64,000 bases of DNA, taken from positions 1 to 64,000 of the forward strand of contig NZ_JARACP010000012.1 of assembly GCF_028765545.1 (NCBI RefSeq), written 5' to 3'. Under the pieces are notes generated by a model that was given only the letters and a program-made list of their open reading frames with translations, had not been told where the DNA came from and did no database searches. This DNA comes from Aliivibrio sp. S4MY1 (lineage in GTDB: Bacteria; Pseudomonadota; Gammaproteobacteria; Enterobacterales; Vibrionaceae). The number at the start of each line of letters is the position of its first letter. Positions within the stretch are counted from its first letter, which is position 1. The translations under genes and the position numbers were made by a program. Shown piece by piece: positions 1-7,215 of this stretch.

Positions 1-2
1 GC

Positions 3-281
3 GATCTGAAAGATAAAAATCTCGCGCTTGGGATCACCACCAATGACACGGTCAACAAACAAGAGAATGCCGCACACGCGAATACCAACGTGACCGACCG
101 AGAAAATCAAAGGGCCATTCAAGCACAAAAAATAGCACCGCTGACCACTCAGGTGGTCAAAAGTCAGGCGCAAGTGGCATTAACGATTAAATCAGAAAAA
201 CCCATCACGGTAGATAACATCGCCCACGATAAAGGACTGGATTTGAGTGTAGATCTGGGCAATATGGCCTTGAGTTATTAA
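3..281 (+). CDS. C-terminal end of a large protein entering from the left; possibly phage tail tape-measure
   Basis: The frame is open from the first bases of the window to a TAA at 279-281, so this is the last 92 or so residues of a gene starting outside the window. It is hydrophilic, rich in Asn, Thr, Lys and Gln, and ends with a short segment LSVDLGNMALSY. The alternation of variable hydrophilic repeats with a compact end segment (IKSEKPITVDNIAHDKG) resembles the C-termini of tape-measure proteins of Mu-like and other tailed phages. I infer this from memory of the family, not from an alignment. Two tiny genes and a phage-type DNA methyltransferase follow on the same strand, which fits a prophage or prophage remnant. 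Confidence 0.45.
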   Translation, partial: DLKDKNLALGITTNDTVNKQENAAHANTNVTDRENQRAIQAQKIAPLTTQVVKSQAQVALTIKSEKPITVDNIAHDKGLDLSVDLGNMALSY

Positions 282-411
282 TGGTAACCTGCAGTGTTCA
301 TTTTTAATAAGACAAGTCGACCCTAGGGTGAAACAAAAGGCTAGTCTTATTTTTAGGCAACATTAAAGAGTGCACTCAATGTCTCTTATTGAAAAAACAC
401 CCCTCGCTGCT

Positions 412-446
412 ATTGGTGTGCAGAGCTACTGTCCTTGCACACCAAT
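412..446 (+). repeat. Perfect 11-bp inverted repeat (hairpin) just before a small gene
   Basis: ATTGGTGTGCA at 412-422 pairs perfectly with TGCACACCAAT at 436-446 around a 13-nt loop. No T-run follows, so it is not a standard terminator. It sits 16 nt upstream of the probable ATG at 463. It could be a translational or transcriptional control hairpin, or a protein-binding site. Confidence 0.6.
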
Positions 447-462
447 TCACAGAGCAAAAGCC

Positions 463-612
463 ATGACAACCCAAATAATAAAAGAAAAAGACAACCTACC
501 CGCAACCGAAGAAATGTTACTCAGTGAAATGATAGTTCCAAGCATTCGCACCGCCTCAGAGTTACATGGTCGCCTTACTTGCCTAGATAACATTTACAAT
601 GGGGAGGCATAG
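463..612 (+). CDS. Small hypothetical protein (49 aa)
   Basis: A 49-residue acidic protein of unknown function. An ATG at 463 follows the 412-446 hairpin. An alternative ATG at 379, preceded by AAAGAG, would add 28 residues and include the hairpin in the coding region. The start is therefore uncertain. The stop TAG at 610-612 abuts the next gene, whose Shine-Dalgarno lies within this gene's last codons, so the two are probably co-transcribed and translationally coupled. I recognise no domain. The context (phage-like protein upstream, methyltransferase downstream) suggests a small accessory or prophage gene. Confidence 0.4.
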   Translation: MTTQIIKEKDNLPATEEMLLSEMIVPSIRTASELHGRLTCLDNIYNGEA

Positions 613-613
613 C

Positions 614-805
614 ATGCTACCGATTAAGAAAGGTCAAGAAGCCACGGTTGAACACATTATATTAGCCGCCTCTCGCGGCCCAATCACCCCTGAAAATATC
701 AAGCTTCCCAATCAAAGCCACAATCATATAACCCTTATCTTTGAGCAACTCGCTTTTTTTGGTTATCTTCAACAATTAGAGAATGGCAAATACACTCGAA
801 CATAA
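614..805 (+). CDS. Small hypothetical protein (63 aa), possible winged-helix fold
   Basis: I chose the ATG at 614 because GGGGAGG at 601-607 is an excellent Shine-Dalgarno six bases upstream. The ATG at 599 would lie in front of that site. The protein has a hydrophobic helix pattern (HIILAASRG, HITLIFEQLAFFGYLQQL) ending in a short beta-like LENGKYTRT. That pattern resembles a small winged-helix domain, but this is an inference from the pattern only. It overlaps nothing and begins one base after the previous stop, so it probably belongs to a two-gene unit. An AT-rich gap of 177 bases precedes the methyltransferase. Confidence 0.45.
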   Translation: MLPIKKGQEATVEHIILAASRGPITPENIKLPNQSHNHITLIFEQLAFFGYLQQLENGKYTRT

Positions 806-982
806 AAATTTAACTGTATAAATATACAGCGTAGAATAACATTGATATAATACCTTCAGTTTTTATGCCTTGAGTACCTGAGACCCAGATGAATATTTGG
901 AGAGGAAGCATATCAACCTACACAGCCACTTCCTGTGGCTGTGCTTCTTTGCATTCAAGGCTCTATTTTATTGGAGTATAAA

Positions 983-2029
983 ATGCACACAACCACCCTG
1001 CACAACGGACAGCTGCAACTTATTCACGCTGACTGTTTGCACTACCTTAACACCTTACCTGATAATTCCATTGATTTAATTTTAACTGACCCACCCTACT
1101 TTCAAGTGAAGAAAAACGCATGGGATAACCAGTGGCCAAACGTCGAAACTTTTCTGGCGTGGCTTGATGAAATACTCCTGGAGTTATGGCGCGTACTAAA
1201 ACCCTCTGGTAATTTATATCTGTTTTGTGGTTCAAAGTTAGCGGCTGATACAGAATTGCTTATCCGTGCGCGGTTTGATGTGTTTAATCATATCGTATGG
1301 GCTAAACCATCCGGTGTATGGCGACGAGCACACAAGCCTCACTTACGCTCGTTCTTTCCCTCAACTGAGCGCATTATCTTTGCAGGCCATTATGATTCGG
1401 AGGGGTTTGCGAAAGGATGCAGTCAATACGCGACTAAATGCACGGAATTGAAAAAGACCGTGTTTAAACCATTAATGGATTACTTCAAGAACGCGAAAGA
1501 TGCACTCAATATTTCAGCAAAAGAAATCAATCAAGCCACCAGAACGCAAATGTGCTCGCATTGGTTCTCATCGAGTCAGTGGAAACTGCCAACGGAAGCG
1601 CAGTACAAGCAGTTGCAAGAATTGTTCGCATCAAAGAGTGGTCAACTATCCAAAACGCACACAGAGCTCACCAATGAATACCAAGCATTGCACAGTGAAT
1701 ATGGAAACCTCGTCAAAGAGTATGACGAACTAAAAGCGGAATATGAAACGCTAAGGCGTCCTTTTCGGGTTACTGCGGAAGTGCCATATACCGATGTATG
1801 GACGTTCGCGCCGGTACAATATTATCAAGGTAAACACCCATGCGAAAAGCCTGCGGATTTACTCGAGCACATCATTAAAAGCAGTAGTCGTGAAAATGCA
1901 GTGGTACTTGATGCGTTTATGGGCTCAGGTTCAACAGGTAAGGCGTGCCTAACGTTAAACCGACAATTCATTGGGATTGAGATGGAAGAATATACTTACA
2001 GTGCAACAGTAAACAAACTCAGTAGCTAA
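983..2029 (+). CDS. Orphan DNA adenine methyltransferase, beta class (348 aa)
   Basis: A site-specific DNA methyltransferase that transfers a methyl group from S-adenosylmethionine, probably to N6 of adenine. The catalytic motif DPPY is at residues 36-39, and the SAM-binding motif DAFMGSGSTG lies near the C-terminus. This order (catalytic motif first) is that of the beta class. GGAG at 973-976 precedes the ATG at 983, so I prefer this start over upstream codons. Residues about 195-255 form a long hydrophilic coiled-coil-like insertion with repeated LxxEY units, which is unusual between the two motif regions. No restriction endonuclease gene lies next to it, so it is an orphan enzyme of the kind common in prophages. 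The recognition site cannot be read from the sequence. Confidence 0.85.
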   Translation: MHTTTLHNGQLQLIHADCLHYLNTLPDNSIDLILTDPPYFQVKKNAWDNQWPNVETFLAWLDEILLELWRVLKPSGNLYLFCGSKLAADTELLIRARFDVFNHIVWAKPSGVWRRAHKPHLRSFFPSTERIIFAGHYDSEGFAKGCSQYATKCTELKKTVFKPLMDYFKNAKDALNISAKEINQATRTQMCSHWFSSSQWKLPTEAQYKQLQELFASKSGQLSKTHTELTNEYQALHSEYGNLVKEYDELKAEYETLRRPFRVTAEVPYTDVWTFAPVQYYQGKHPCEKPADLLEHIIKSSSRENAVVLDAFMGSGSTGKACLTLNRQFIGIEMEEYTYSATVNKLSS

Positions 2030-2041
2030 CCTTTATAAAAT

Positions 2042-2076
2042 AAAAAAACACTCGGCAAACGAAGAATACCGAGTGT
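2042..2076 (-). terminator. Rho-independent terminator of the membrane-protein/MBL cassette
   Basis: On the minus strand ACACTCGG pairs with CCGAGTGT around a 13-nt loop and is followed by a run of seven T. It lies downstream of the membrane protein gene that ends at 2202. Confidence 0.75.
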
Positions 2077-2201
2077 AATAAATACAAACTAAAGTGCTAA
2101 TTACCAAATTGTGTAAGTATGCTTTTTGACATAAATCAGCTTGATATTTTGCTCTAATTCACAATAGCCAGAATAACCCTATATTTATTTAACAGAGTAT
2201 T

Positions 2202-2837
2202 TTAATCGCCTGAAGTTTTAACTACAGTAGCATTGACCACCATACGATTACCATTAGATTGCGCACAAAACAGCATTGTAATAATGAATAAGCCTTGGAT
2301 TGTGATAGCCCAAGGGTGCAATTCTCCAAGGTGTGGAATACTCACTTCACACCACGCCCAAGCAGCCAAGAGAATAATTATAACTAAAGAGCCTGCGGTC
2401 GCATCTCGATACAATAAAAACTTCTGATGAGCTGACTGAACTTGAGGGCTATCCATTACAGGTTTGTAAATATGTTTATACCAAAGCCCATTTCTCTGTT
2501 TTTTTGATACGTGATCCCCAAATACATTTTGCCATGTTGCCTTCAGCTCATCTTCAGCAAGTCTTGGGTCGGAAAAGCAAAGTTTATCGCAACGATGACC
2601 TGGAAGCTCATTCCATAGTCTTAAAAAAACTAATTTATGTTTAAGTGACTGCGGAATAATATCGGACAACATAACTAAAACGGCTGAAGACACAGCTATT
2701 AGCCCTGCAGCTGCAACAAAGTAATCAACAGTAGCCTTAGCATTATCTAAACCAATTTGTAAGACTAAGATCAAAAGTAAAGGAGATCCCATTAACATAG
2801 CAAGCAATAATTTATTTTTATCTTTTAAATTTTTCAT
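2202..2837 (-). CDS. Four-helix membrane protein partnered with an MBL-fold protein (211 aa)
   Basis: An inner-membrane protein with two hydrophobic helices near the N-terminus (about residues 9-27 and 38-57) and two near the C-terminus (about 148-167 and 175-193). A cytosolic-looking middle of about 85 residues contains conserved-looking segments LWNELPGHR and DPRL. Its ATG lies five bases after the stop of the upstream MBL-fold gene, so both are made from one transcript. I recall similar membrane proteins next to ComEC-like metallo-beta-lactamase genes in defence-like islands, but I cannot assign a named family. Pairing a soluble hydrolase or sensor with a small multi-helix membrane protein fits an effector-type role. 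This is inference. Confidence 0.75.
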   Translation of the reverse strand: MKNLKDKNKLLLAMLMGSPLLLILVLQIGLDNAKATVDYFVAAAGLIAVSSAVLVMLSDIIPQSLKHKLVFLRLWNELPGHRCDKLCFSDPRLAEDELKATWQNVFGDHVSKKQRNGLWYKHIYKPVMDSPQVQSAHQKFLLYRDATAGSLVIIILLAAWAWCEVSIPHLGELHPWAITIQGLFIITMLFCAQSNGNRMVVNATVVKTSGD

Positions 2838-2842
2838 TGCTA

Positions 2843-3946
2843 TTAAGCTTCCACATCATAATGATATTGATACGGCTGTTGAGATAACGAGTTCCAATCA
2901 GGACGATTTGGCGCGTCCAAGCTATGTCGTATTCCTAAGCCTTGCGTAGCTCTTGCTCCTGAAATACCTCGATGCTTAAAAGCATTCATAACAGCAGGAT
3001 GAGGATGCTTAGGTTCACCTTCTTTTGCCGATGACGCGATGGCTGAAATTGGACGAGTTTCACCGTTTGCCACAGGTTTTCCAATAATTCGATTCAATAC
3101 ATCTGGTCCAACATTGCGCTTACTGCCATGGTGTGGAATTTGAATAAATTTTAAACTAGCTCCACTTGTACAAGCATCAATCTCGTTCGCAGCGTTATCT
3201 AAAGCTGTTATTCCAGCATCTCCTGTAAACAGCAATCGCTTACCATCAACAATAATTTGCGTGATGACACTGGAGTTATTTTTTGCAGATGTTGTATCTT
3301 CATTATCAAGTTGATCTTCCCCCCAAATGGCAAAGAGTCTTTTCATCGTTTTAACTGCTTTATTCATGGCGCTTTCAAAAAAACCTAACACTGAACTAGT
3401 GTCCGTTACAGATTTTGTTGCTGGCATACCATCAAATTGCACCAATAGCTCTTCGTAATACTCTTTGCTAGGGCCTAATACCTTTATAGAACCAGCAGCT
3501 CTGCCAGTGAAGGGTTCATTAATAATGATATTTTTTGCTTTTGCTTGCTCTACAAGGTTATAAGCGGATTCAAGATTATCCTTTAATCGCTCGCCAATAC
3601 TATTATCTGTAATTCGACCATCTCTAAACTTACTAGAAAGCCCTTCATTATGCTCCCAGGCTTGGTGTATCCAAAGCTCAGAAACTTGCAGTTCCTCGAT
3701 AACTTTAGATAAACCATTAATATGGTCTTGATCTGGATGTGTAGATATAACCAAATCTACCTTTTCAGTTAAATAATATTTTTTTACATGTTCAACAAGC
3801 TTTAAACCATCATCTTTATAGCCACCATCTATAATAACCACAGTTTGCTCTTCTCTATTTCCATGTAAGTTGCCATATCTTAGTGCAATAGCATCGCCAC
3901 TATTTGATTTTTCACCTACAGCTAAAATATCAATTTCATACCCCAT
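2843..3946 (-). CDS. Metallo-beta-lactamase-fold hydrolase, ComEC C-terminal type (367 aa)
   Basis: A stand-alone metallo-beta-lactamase-fold protein related to the C-terminal domain of ComEC/Rec2. The metal-binding signature HPDQDH is in the segment ISTHPDQDHINGL (about residue 75). Further metal ligands are likely in LLFTGDAG and IQIPHHGS (HHGS), in the usual order. I chose the ATG at 3946, preceded by GAGAGAG, over a start seven codons upstream. It is the first gene of a two-gene operon with the membrane protein that follows. Stand-alone members occur in mobile islands. The substrate is unknown, and cleavage of a nucleic acid, nucleotide or phosphodiester is possible. It could be a defence or toxin-like system. 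Confidence 0.85.
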   Translation of the reverse strand: MGYEIDILAVGEKSNSGDAIALRYGNLHGNREEQTVVIIDGGYKDDGLKLVEHVKKYYLTEKVDLVISTHPDQDHINGLSKVIEELQVSELWIHQAWEHNEGLSSKFRDGRITDNSIGERLKDNLESAYNLVEQAKAKNIIINEPFTGRAAGSIKVLGPSKEYYEELLVQFDGMPATKSVTDTSSVLGFFESAMNKAVKTMKRLFAIWGEDQLDNEDTTSAKNNSSVITQIIVDGKRLLFTGDAGITALDNAANEIDACTSGASLKFIQIPHHGSKRNVGPDVLNRIIGKPVANGETRPISAIASSAKEGEPKHPHPAVMNAFKHRGISGARATQGLGIRHSLDAPNRPDWNSLSQQPYQYHYDVEA

Positions 3947-4179
3947 ATAACACTCTCTCAAATACACAGCATTTATGATACGAATCAGGTTTATCTAATT
4001 CATGAAATTTAATTATAAATGAAAACTGGCCCAAAGAATAGAACACCATACGTATTAATGGTTTTATCAATAATCCCTTTAATACCTAGTCTCTATAAAT
4101 GGAAGCATAGAAGAATTCTATGTCTAAATAGATAGTAAGGTGATTTCATTTATTTTTTTGTAAAATCAATTACAAGAAA

Positions 4180-4209
4180 AGCCCGCTAATAATTTAGCGG
4201 GCTTTTTTG
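4180..4209 (+). terminator. Bidirectional rho-independent terminator
   Basis: AGCCCGCTAA pairs with TTAGCGGGCT around a 4-nt loop (TAAT). It has a T-run on the plus side and an A-run before it, so it can stop transcription from both directions. It lies just beyond the tRNA fragment and the end of the Doc-type toxin gene. Nothing else is evident between 3947 and 4179. Confidence 0.8.
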
Positions 4210-4232
4210 TTCTGCATAACTATGCAATTGTA

Positions 4233-4290
4233 TGGCAGGGGTGGAGAGATTCGAACTCCCAACACGCGGATTTGGAATCCGCCACTCTAA
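4233..4290 (-). pseudogene. 3' fragment of tRNA-Trp(CCA)
   Basis: On the minus strand this reads as the 3' part of a tRNA. It has the AGAG of the D arm, an anticodon stem GCGGA/TCCGC with loop TTCCAAA (anticodon CCA), a variable loop GTGTT, a T arm GGGAG-TTCGAAT-CTCTC, and an acceptor end CACCCCT-GCCA. The 5' acceptor strand and the D-arm start are missing. The bases on that side do not contain the expected AGGGGTG, so it cannot fold as a complete tRNA. Such 3' fragments are the usual scar of an integrase acting at a tRNA gene. A complete tRNA-Trp gene would be expected elsewhere. Confidence 0.75.
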
Positions 4291-4303
4291 CATTTAAAAT
4301 ATG

Positions 4304-4699
4304 CTAGCTATTTTCCTGAATGTATTGTGCATATAATATATCAGCAAAATCATGTTCAGAAATCTCACCTATAACCAGATCTCTAACAGCATTTGCCAAT
4401 AAATCATTATCGCTAACTAATTCATAATCGTTTAACGATAGGTACTCCAGGGCAACTATTAACCCCGTTCGCTTATTTGCATCAGGAAGCGAGTGTGATA
4501 TAGCAATACTTGCTGTATATTTGGCTGCAATCTCAAAAATATCATCCAACCCCTCATACACAATGGCGTTATCGATTCGACCTAAAGCCCCTTGTAATTT
4601 TGCTATATCGATACGGCCACCTTTCATGCCGGGTTCGGTCTCTAAGATAAATGAATTAATCTCGATAACCCGCTCGAATGGAAAGCAAATAATATTCAT
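4304..4699 (-). CDS. Doc/death-on-curing-type toxin of a type II TA system (131 aa)
   Basis: A Fic/Doc-fold protein of the length typical for Doc (about 125-135 aa). The signature HSLPDANKRTG (about residues 69-79) matches the Doc variant HxFxDANKRT, though it has Leu where Phe is usual. Doc phosphorylates elongation factor EF-Tu and blocks translation. Related Fic proteins transfer AMP. The ATG at 4699 shares one base with the stop of the upstream antitoxin gene (TAATG), a typical translationally coupled toxin-antitoxin arrangement. It lies directly beside the tRNA-Trp fragment, so it is probably cargo of the former island. The activity is inferred from the family. Confidence 0.85.
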   Translation of the reverse strand: MNIICFPFERVIEINSFILETEPGMKGGRIDIAKLQGALGRIDNAIVYEGLDDIFEIAAKYTASIAISHSLPDANKRTGLIVALEYLSLNDYELVSDNDLLANAVRDLVIGEISEHDFADILYAQYIQENS

Positions 4700-4869
4700 T
4701 ACATGTCAGCCAGTTTTTCAAATGTTTTTCGATGGGTTCTTAATGCTAGTTTGGTCTCGGACTTTACAATCTGCTGCCCATGAGCGCCTGACAAATCAAG
4801 ATGCTTGGTGGCTTTTATTTTTGGTCGTTCGACAGCACCAACACCATAAGCCTCAACTCTCTTATTCAT
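4699..4869 (-). CDS. Antitoxin of the Doc-type toxin (56 aa)
   Basis: This small gene was identified from its position and ribosome binding site. An ATG at 4867-4869 is preceded by GGAGAGG and gives a basic 56-residue protein beginning MNKRVEAYGVGAVERPK and ending in KTFEKLADM. Its stop codon overlaps the toxin start by one base. It is shorter than classical Phd and I do not recognise a Phd DNA-binding domain. It could be an antitoxin reduced to the toxin-binding part or a separate small antitoxin family. Neutralisation of the downstream toxin is inferred from genetic arrangement. Confidence 0.75.
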   Translation of the reverse strand: MNKRVEAYGVGAVERPKIKATKHLDLSGAHGQQIVKSETKLALRTHRKTFEKLADM

Positions 4870-4961
4870 AAATACCTCTCCTCATAATGTGTATGCACAC
4901 CTAATTGCATACCATTGATGATACCGCGATTTGCTAGTTTATAAAGAGCTAATACAAAGAA

Positions 4962-4987
4962 AAAGCCGCTACATTATGTGGCGGCTT
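4962..4987 (-). terminator. Hairpin with A/T flanks between sohB and the TA operon
   Basis: AAAGCCGC pairs with GCGGCTTT, with further partial pairing (CA/TG) in the loop. The minus-strand side is followed by a T-run. It lies in the gap between the sohB terminator and the antitoxin promoter and may insulate the TA operon. Confidence 0.6.
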
Positions 4988-5067
4988 TCATTATTTCTAA
5001 CGGTATGTGGTCAATTTGTGGCGGTAATTTTAATTATTCAACTAAAAATCAAATAGTTAATCTCACC

Positions 5068-5095
5068 AAAAAGGGCTGAAATAATCAGCCTTTTT
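5068..5095 (-). terminator. Terminator of sohB
   Basis: AAAAGGGCTGA and TCAGCCTTTT form a stem with an AT-rich 5-nt loop and T-runs on both sides. It lies 24 bases past the sohB stop codon. Confidence 0.8.
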
Positions 5096-5118
5096 AAATA
5101 TAAAATACTTCACCAAAA

Positions 5119-6180
5119 TTAAACGATTGGACGTTGCCCTTTACTGATTAAACGCATAAATACATTCTCTGCTGATTGACCAGCGATACCTGCTATTTTA
5201 GCGCCTAGCTTTTTCTTCTGTACGTAATGAATCACTAATACTTCACGATCCTTACACGCTTTTGTTAAGTAATCGTCAGATGTTTGAATCGCATCAATTA
5301 AGCCTAACTCTAGCGCTTGTTTACCAAACCAATGCTCACCCGTTGCTACTTTTTCAAGATCCAAATCAGCGCGATGTTCGTGAATGAAATCTTTAAATAA
5401 TACGTGCGTTTCTTCCAACTCTAATTGAAATTTTTCACGTGCTTTATCACTGTTTTCACCAAACATAGTTAGCGTTCGTTTGTATTCACCTGCCGTCAGC
5501 TGCTCAAATTCAATATCGTTCTTTTTCAATAACTTATTAAAGTTTGGCAATTGCGCAACCACACCAATTGAACCAACAATAGCAAATGGTGCTGCGATAA
5601 TTTTCTCACCTATACATGCCATCATATAGCCGCCAGAAGCCGCCACTTTATCAACAGAAATGGTCAGTTTAATTTGCGCGTCACGCAAGCGATCAAGTTG
5701 AGATGAAGCCAGTCCATAGCCATGAACCATACCGCCTCCACTCTCAAGACGAACAAGTACTTCATCACCTTCTGCCGCAACCGCTAAAATAGCCGATACT
5801 TCTTCACGAAGGCTTGCAACTTCTTTTGCATCAATGCTACCTTTAAAATCTAAAACGAATAGACGAGCATCGCGTTTTAACTCTAAAACACCTGATTTTG
5901 CAGCCAGCTTCACTGCCTTTTGTTTTGCTTTTTCGGCTTCTTTCGCAGCTTTTTTCTCTGCTTTTGCGCGTGCTTTTAACTCAGTATCATCAAATAAATG
6001 GTGCTCTAGTTCTTCAACCGTTGACTTATATTGTTCAGTCAAATTCGTAACTTCTAACTCACCTTTTGATGCTGAAGAATTACCACCCACAGCTTTAGCT
6101 GCAATCAAAATGGCGATAATAGAAACAACCACTGTTGCTATCTTTGCTAAAAAGAGACCGTAATCAAACAAAAATTCCAA
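5119..6180 (-). CDS. sohB: SohB, inner-membrane S49-family peptidase (353 aa)
   Basis: A protease of the signal-peptide-peptidase SppA family, anchored by an N-terminal helix (about residues 10-30) with its catalytic part outside the cytoplasm. A charged Lys/Ala/Glu-rich linker (about 60-98) precedes the ClpP-like domain. The nucleophile is Ser182 in VAASGGYMMA and the general base is probably Lys234 in GEYKRTL. This is the Ser-Lys dyad arrangement of SohB. The length agrees with enteric and Vibrio SohB (about 350 aa). It is divergent to yciK, as I remember for Vibrionaceae. In E. coli extra SohB suppresses degP mutants, but the natural substrate is not known. Confidence 0.93.
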   Translation of the reverse strand: MEFLFDYGLFLAKIATVVVSIIAILIAAKAVGGNSSASKGELEVTNLTEQYKSTVEELEHHLFDDTELKARAKAEKKAAKEAEKAKQKAVKLAAKSGVLELKRDARLFVLDFKGSIDAKEVASLREEVSAILAVAAEGDEVLVRLESGGGMVHGYGLASSQLDRLRDAQIKLTISVDKVAASGGYMMACIGEKIIAAPFAIVGSIGVVAQLPNFNKLLKKNDIEFEQLTAGEYKRTLTMFGENSDKAREKFQLELEETHVLFKDFIHEHRADLDLEKVATGEHWFGKQALELGLIDAIQTSDDYLTKACKDREVLVIHYVQKKKLGAKIAGIAGQSAENVFMRLISKGQRPIV

Positions 6181-6342
6181 TGTAATACCCTCTTAAGTAT
6201 GTTTCGTGTATTGTACCTAACTTAACCCAAAGTTAATTCATCTAATGATAGAAATTCGTACTAAATGTCTATTTTTACGGCGATAAATCGCAAAAAAGAA
6301 TAGAAAGACTTAAGATGAACGTTGAAATACAAGGATTACAGA

Positions 6343-7083
6343 GTGGACTATCAGGTTTCTGCTGACGCATTAAAAAACAAAACAATTCTCGTAACTGGTG
6401 CAGGAGATGGCATTGGTAAACAAGCTGCATTACATTATGCTCAACATGGTGCTACGGTTATTCTTTTAGGACGCACCGTCGCTAAATTAGAAGCGGTCTA
6501 TGATGAAATTGAAGCAGCAGGCTACCCAACACCAGCGATTGTTCCTTTAGATTTAAAAGGCGCAATAAAGCAGCATTATATCGACATGGCGGAAACCATT
6601 CAAAGTCAATTTGGTAAACTCGACGGCTTACTGCATAACGCGGGTTTGCTTGGTATGTTGAGTCCATTCGAGCAATTTGAAGAAGCTATTTTCGACGAAG
6701 TCATGCAAATTAACGTTAAAGCGCAGTTCTTAATGACTCAAGCACTACTGCCTGTTTTACAACAATCTGATGATGCTCGAATTGTCTTTACCACCTCTAC
6801 TGTAGGTCACCAAGGTCGTGCTTTTTGGGGGGCTTATGCTATCTCAAAATTTGCTACTGAAGGCATGATGCAAACATTAGCACATGAAATGGAAGGTACT
6901 CAGGTTAAAGTAAATGCCATTAATCCAGGTGGAACTCATACACGTATGCGTGCTCAAGCCTTCCCTGCTGAAGACATTAGCTTACTTAAAACACCAAAAG
7001 ATTTAATGCCGTTGTATGTCTATTTAATGTCACCTGAAAGCATTAACATAAATGGTCAGTGTATTGATGCACAACCAAAATAA
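6343..7083 (+). CDS. yciK: YciK, SDR-family oxidoreductase (246 aa)
   Basis: A short-chain dehydrogenase/reductase with the NAD(P)-binding TGAGDGIG (about residues 19-26), the HNAG motif, a catalytic Ser (TTSTVG) and the YxxxK pair in AYAISKFA. I chose the GTG at 6343 because AAGGA at 6331-6335 is well placed and because this start gives the same N-terminal length as E. coli YciK. An in-frame TTG at 6322 lacks a good site. In enteric bacteria yciK lies close to sohB and btuR. The substrate is unknown. It is transcribed away from sohB. Confidence 0.92.
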   Translation: MDYQVSADALKNKTILVTGAGDGIGKQAALHYAQHGATVILLGRTVAKLEAVYDEIEAAGYPTPAIVPLDLKGAIKQHYIDMAETIQSQFGKLDGLLHNAGLLGMLSPFEQFEEAIFDEVMQINVKAQFLMTQALLPVLQQSDDARIVFTTSTVGHQGRAFWGAYAISKFATEGMMQTLAHEMEGTQVKVNAINPGGTHTRMRAQAFPAEDISLLKTPKDLMPLYVYLMSPESININGQCIDAQPK

Positions 7084-7152
7084 TACCAACTCCATTAATT
7101 ATCAGATCTAATTAGTTTCATTGGTATAATTACTGATATTGATAGAAAGAAT

Positions 7153-7190
7153 AAAAAAGGGTTGAAACCATATGGATTCAACCCTTTTTG
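7153..7190. terminator. Bidirectional terminator between yciK and rluB
   Basis: GGGTTGAA pairs with TTCAACCC around ACCATATGGA, with A-run and T-run flanks on either side. It serves the two convergent genes. Confidence 0.85.
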
Positions 7191-7215
7191 TTTTAGCTCA
7201 ATTCAACACGTTAAC

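Noticed and set aside
2233-2427. 64-codon plus-strand frame opposite the membrane protein gene
   Set aside because: It is the complement of transmembrane codons of the real gene and has no initiation signal.
4233-4300. A complete functional tRNA-Trp gene
   Set aside because: The 5' acceptor strand and first half of the D arm are not present in the flanking bases, so the cloverleaf cannot close.
4521-4871. 116-codon plus-strand frame opposite the toxin-antitoxin genes
   Set aside because: The minus strand carries a recognisable Doc motif and a coupled antitoxin with a strong ribosome binding site. The plus frame has neither.
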